This document shows positions 34,816-35,369 of a stretch of DNA of 35,369 nucleotides, one piece after another. A model generated the notes under the pieces. The model made no database searches and was not told the DNA's origin. It saw only the letters and a program-made list of their open reading frames with translations. This DNA is from a virus: IMG/VR virus record IMGVR_UViG_3300042362_000221, positions 1 to 35,369 of that record, one strand, 5' to 3'. The translations under genes and the position numbers were made by a program. Within the stretch, counting starts at the first letter, position 1. Every line of letters starts with the position of its first letter.

Positions 34816-35369
34816 CACAGCCCTCCCCCTGGCACACAATCGCCGTCTGCCCCTCGTCCAAGGTCGTGTTGATCCCCTTGCCCATCCGCGCCGTCAGCGG
34901 GTTGGCGAGCGCAGGCGAATATTCGGCCCGTGTAGGCATCTTGTCCGTTAAGCCCCCCCCCTGGTGCGCGCCGTCTGAGAGGGTGCCGACTGTTTGCTCC
35001 TCTGGACACGGAACCAACTTAGAAAGTTGGTGCATATCGCCACGGTCAAAACCCTTTGAATCTCGTGCTGACAAGCTGCCAGCAATGGCCGATGTGTAAT
35101 CGCTCGGCCTCACGAAATTGTCTCCGTTCTGGCTGAAGATGGCTTGGTTGTCGTCTCCGATTCCGCCACTGCGCGCAGAGCCTCGGACAAGAGTGGCGGC
35201 AGTTCTTTCCCGCGCTTCTCTGCTCGGCGCAGGATTCCGGCGCACGCTTTCTGACTCAAATAGAACCGTTGCGGCAGCGGCCCCGTCTCCAAGACATCCG
35301 ACAACGAACACACGGCGACGGCGCTGGGCCACTCCGAACCATTGTGCGTCCAGCACCCGGTAGGCCCAC
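34805..35369 (-). CDS. Circularly permuted DNA (cytosine-5) methyltransferase, C-terminal part (target-recognition region)
   Basis: Continuation of the gene that enters from position 1. After motif VIII comes a long variable region, the expected position of the target-recognition domain, ending near LTARMGKGINTTLDEGQT and stopping at 34805 after CDDL. In the usual phage enzymes this segment leads straight into the RRLTPRE block, which here sits at the N-terminus, so the two gene ends correspond to one break in the normal order. A G9 run (34953-34961) encodes Gly-Gly-Gly inside the variable region. The stop overlaps the ATG of the next gene (34815), so the gene end looks natural and not truncated. 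Confidence 0.9.
   Translation of the reverse strand, partial: WAYRVLDAQWFGVAQRRRRVFVVGCLGDGAAAATVLFESESVRRNPAPSREARERTAATLVRGSARSGGIGDDNQAIFSQNGDNFVRPSDYTSAIAGSLSARDSKGFDRGDMHQLSKLVPCPEEQTVGTLSDGAHQGGGLTDKMPTRAEYSPALANPLTARMGKGINTTLDEGQTAIVCQGEGCDDL
35243..35369. repeat. Terminal direct repeat, right copy (circular overlap)
   Basis: Second copy of the 127-base overlap. Base 35242 is followed on the circle by base 1. It encodes the conserved stretch around motif VIII (QRRRR) of the methyltransferase. Confidence 0.93.

Noticed and set aside
34815-35009. Separate small gene in the +1 frame of the methyltransferase end
   Set aside because: It contains a natural-looking GGLNGQDAYTGRI but no proper start and the called frame continues to conserved sequence; treated as a frameshift signal and not a gene.
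1-35369. CRISPR array or insertion sequence
   Set aside because: No regularly spaced direct repeats and no transposase-like frame were seen.

Overview
The window is essentially a complete temperate tailed-phage genome in circular form. The first and last 127 bases are identical (1-127 = 35243-35369). Closing on that overlap gives a circle of 35,242 bp, and one gene, a cytosine methyltransferase, runs across the join. The phage looks like a siphovirus: lambda-type GpA terminase, lambda-type portal, ClpP-like head protease, HK97-type capsid protein, a 665-residue tape measure, frameshifted tail chaperones, and no sheath gene. The lipoprotein in the lysis cassette suggests a diderm host. The host itself cannot be named from sequence alone. 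Scarce Shine-Dalgarno motifs, CA-rich leaders and the style of the integrase are compatible with a Verrucomicrobiota/Planctomycetota-type host, but this is a weak inference.

Layout. Almost everything is read leftward (minus strand) as one long chain, with many genes coupled by ATGA/GTGA/TTGA overlaps. A divergent control region (5386-5493) separates two ribbon-helix-helix (RHH) regulators. Rightward from it (5494-8522) lie the second RHH protein, a tyrosine integrase, an attP-like site carrying a tRNA 3' end, and three accessory genes (metallophosphoesterase, small winged-helix protein, GNAT acetyltransferase). Leftward from it (5385-850) come the other RHH protein, an excisionase-like protein, a train of very small genes, then a recombination module: RuvC-like nuclease, ERF annealing protein, SSB-like protein and RecE-like exonuclease. 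The chain continues through the methyltransferase across the join into 34815-30285: a zinc-motif protein, a replication initiator with a probable internal origin, small genes, an HTH protein and a HAD hydrolase. A hairpin terminator then separates the late genes.

Late genes (30134-8772) follow in standard order: small and large terminase, a small head protein, portal, protease-scaffold, capsid, two glycosyltransferase genes set unusually inside the head cluster, head-tail completion proteins, tail tube candidate, frameshifting tail chaperones, tape measure, distal tail proteins and fibres, then holin, lipoprotein, a small unknown and a CHAP endolysin.

The most notable observations are: (1) the C5 methyltransferase is circularly permuted, with motifs IX-X fused ahead of motif I, and carries G10 and G9 tracts; (2) two dyads 200 bp apart inside the initiator gene look like an origin; (3) glycosyltransferases sit between capsid and connector genes; (4) the lysogeny switch appears to be built from RHH proteins instead of a CI-type repressor; (5) a C17 tract and a coupled mini-ORF precede the integrase; (6) a -1 frameshift site lies in the tail chaperone genes. 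I found no CRISPR array, complete tRNA gene or insertion sequence.
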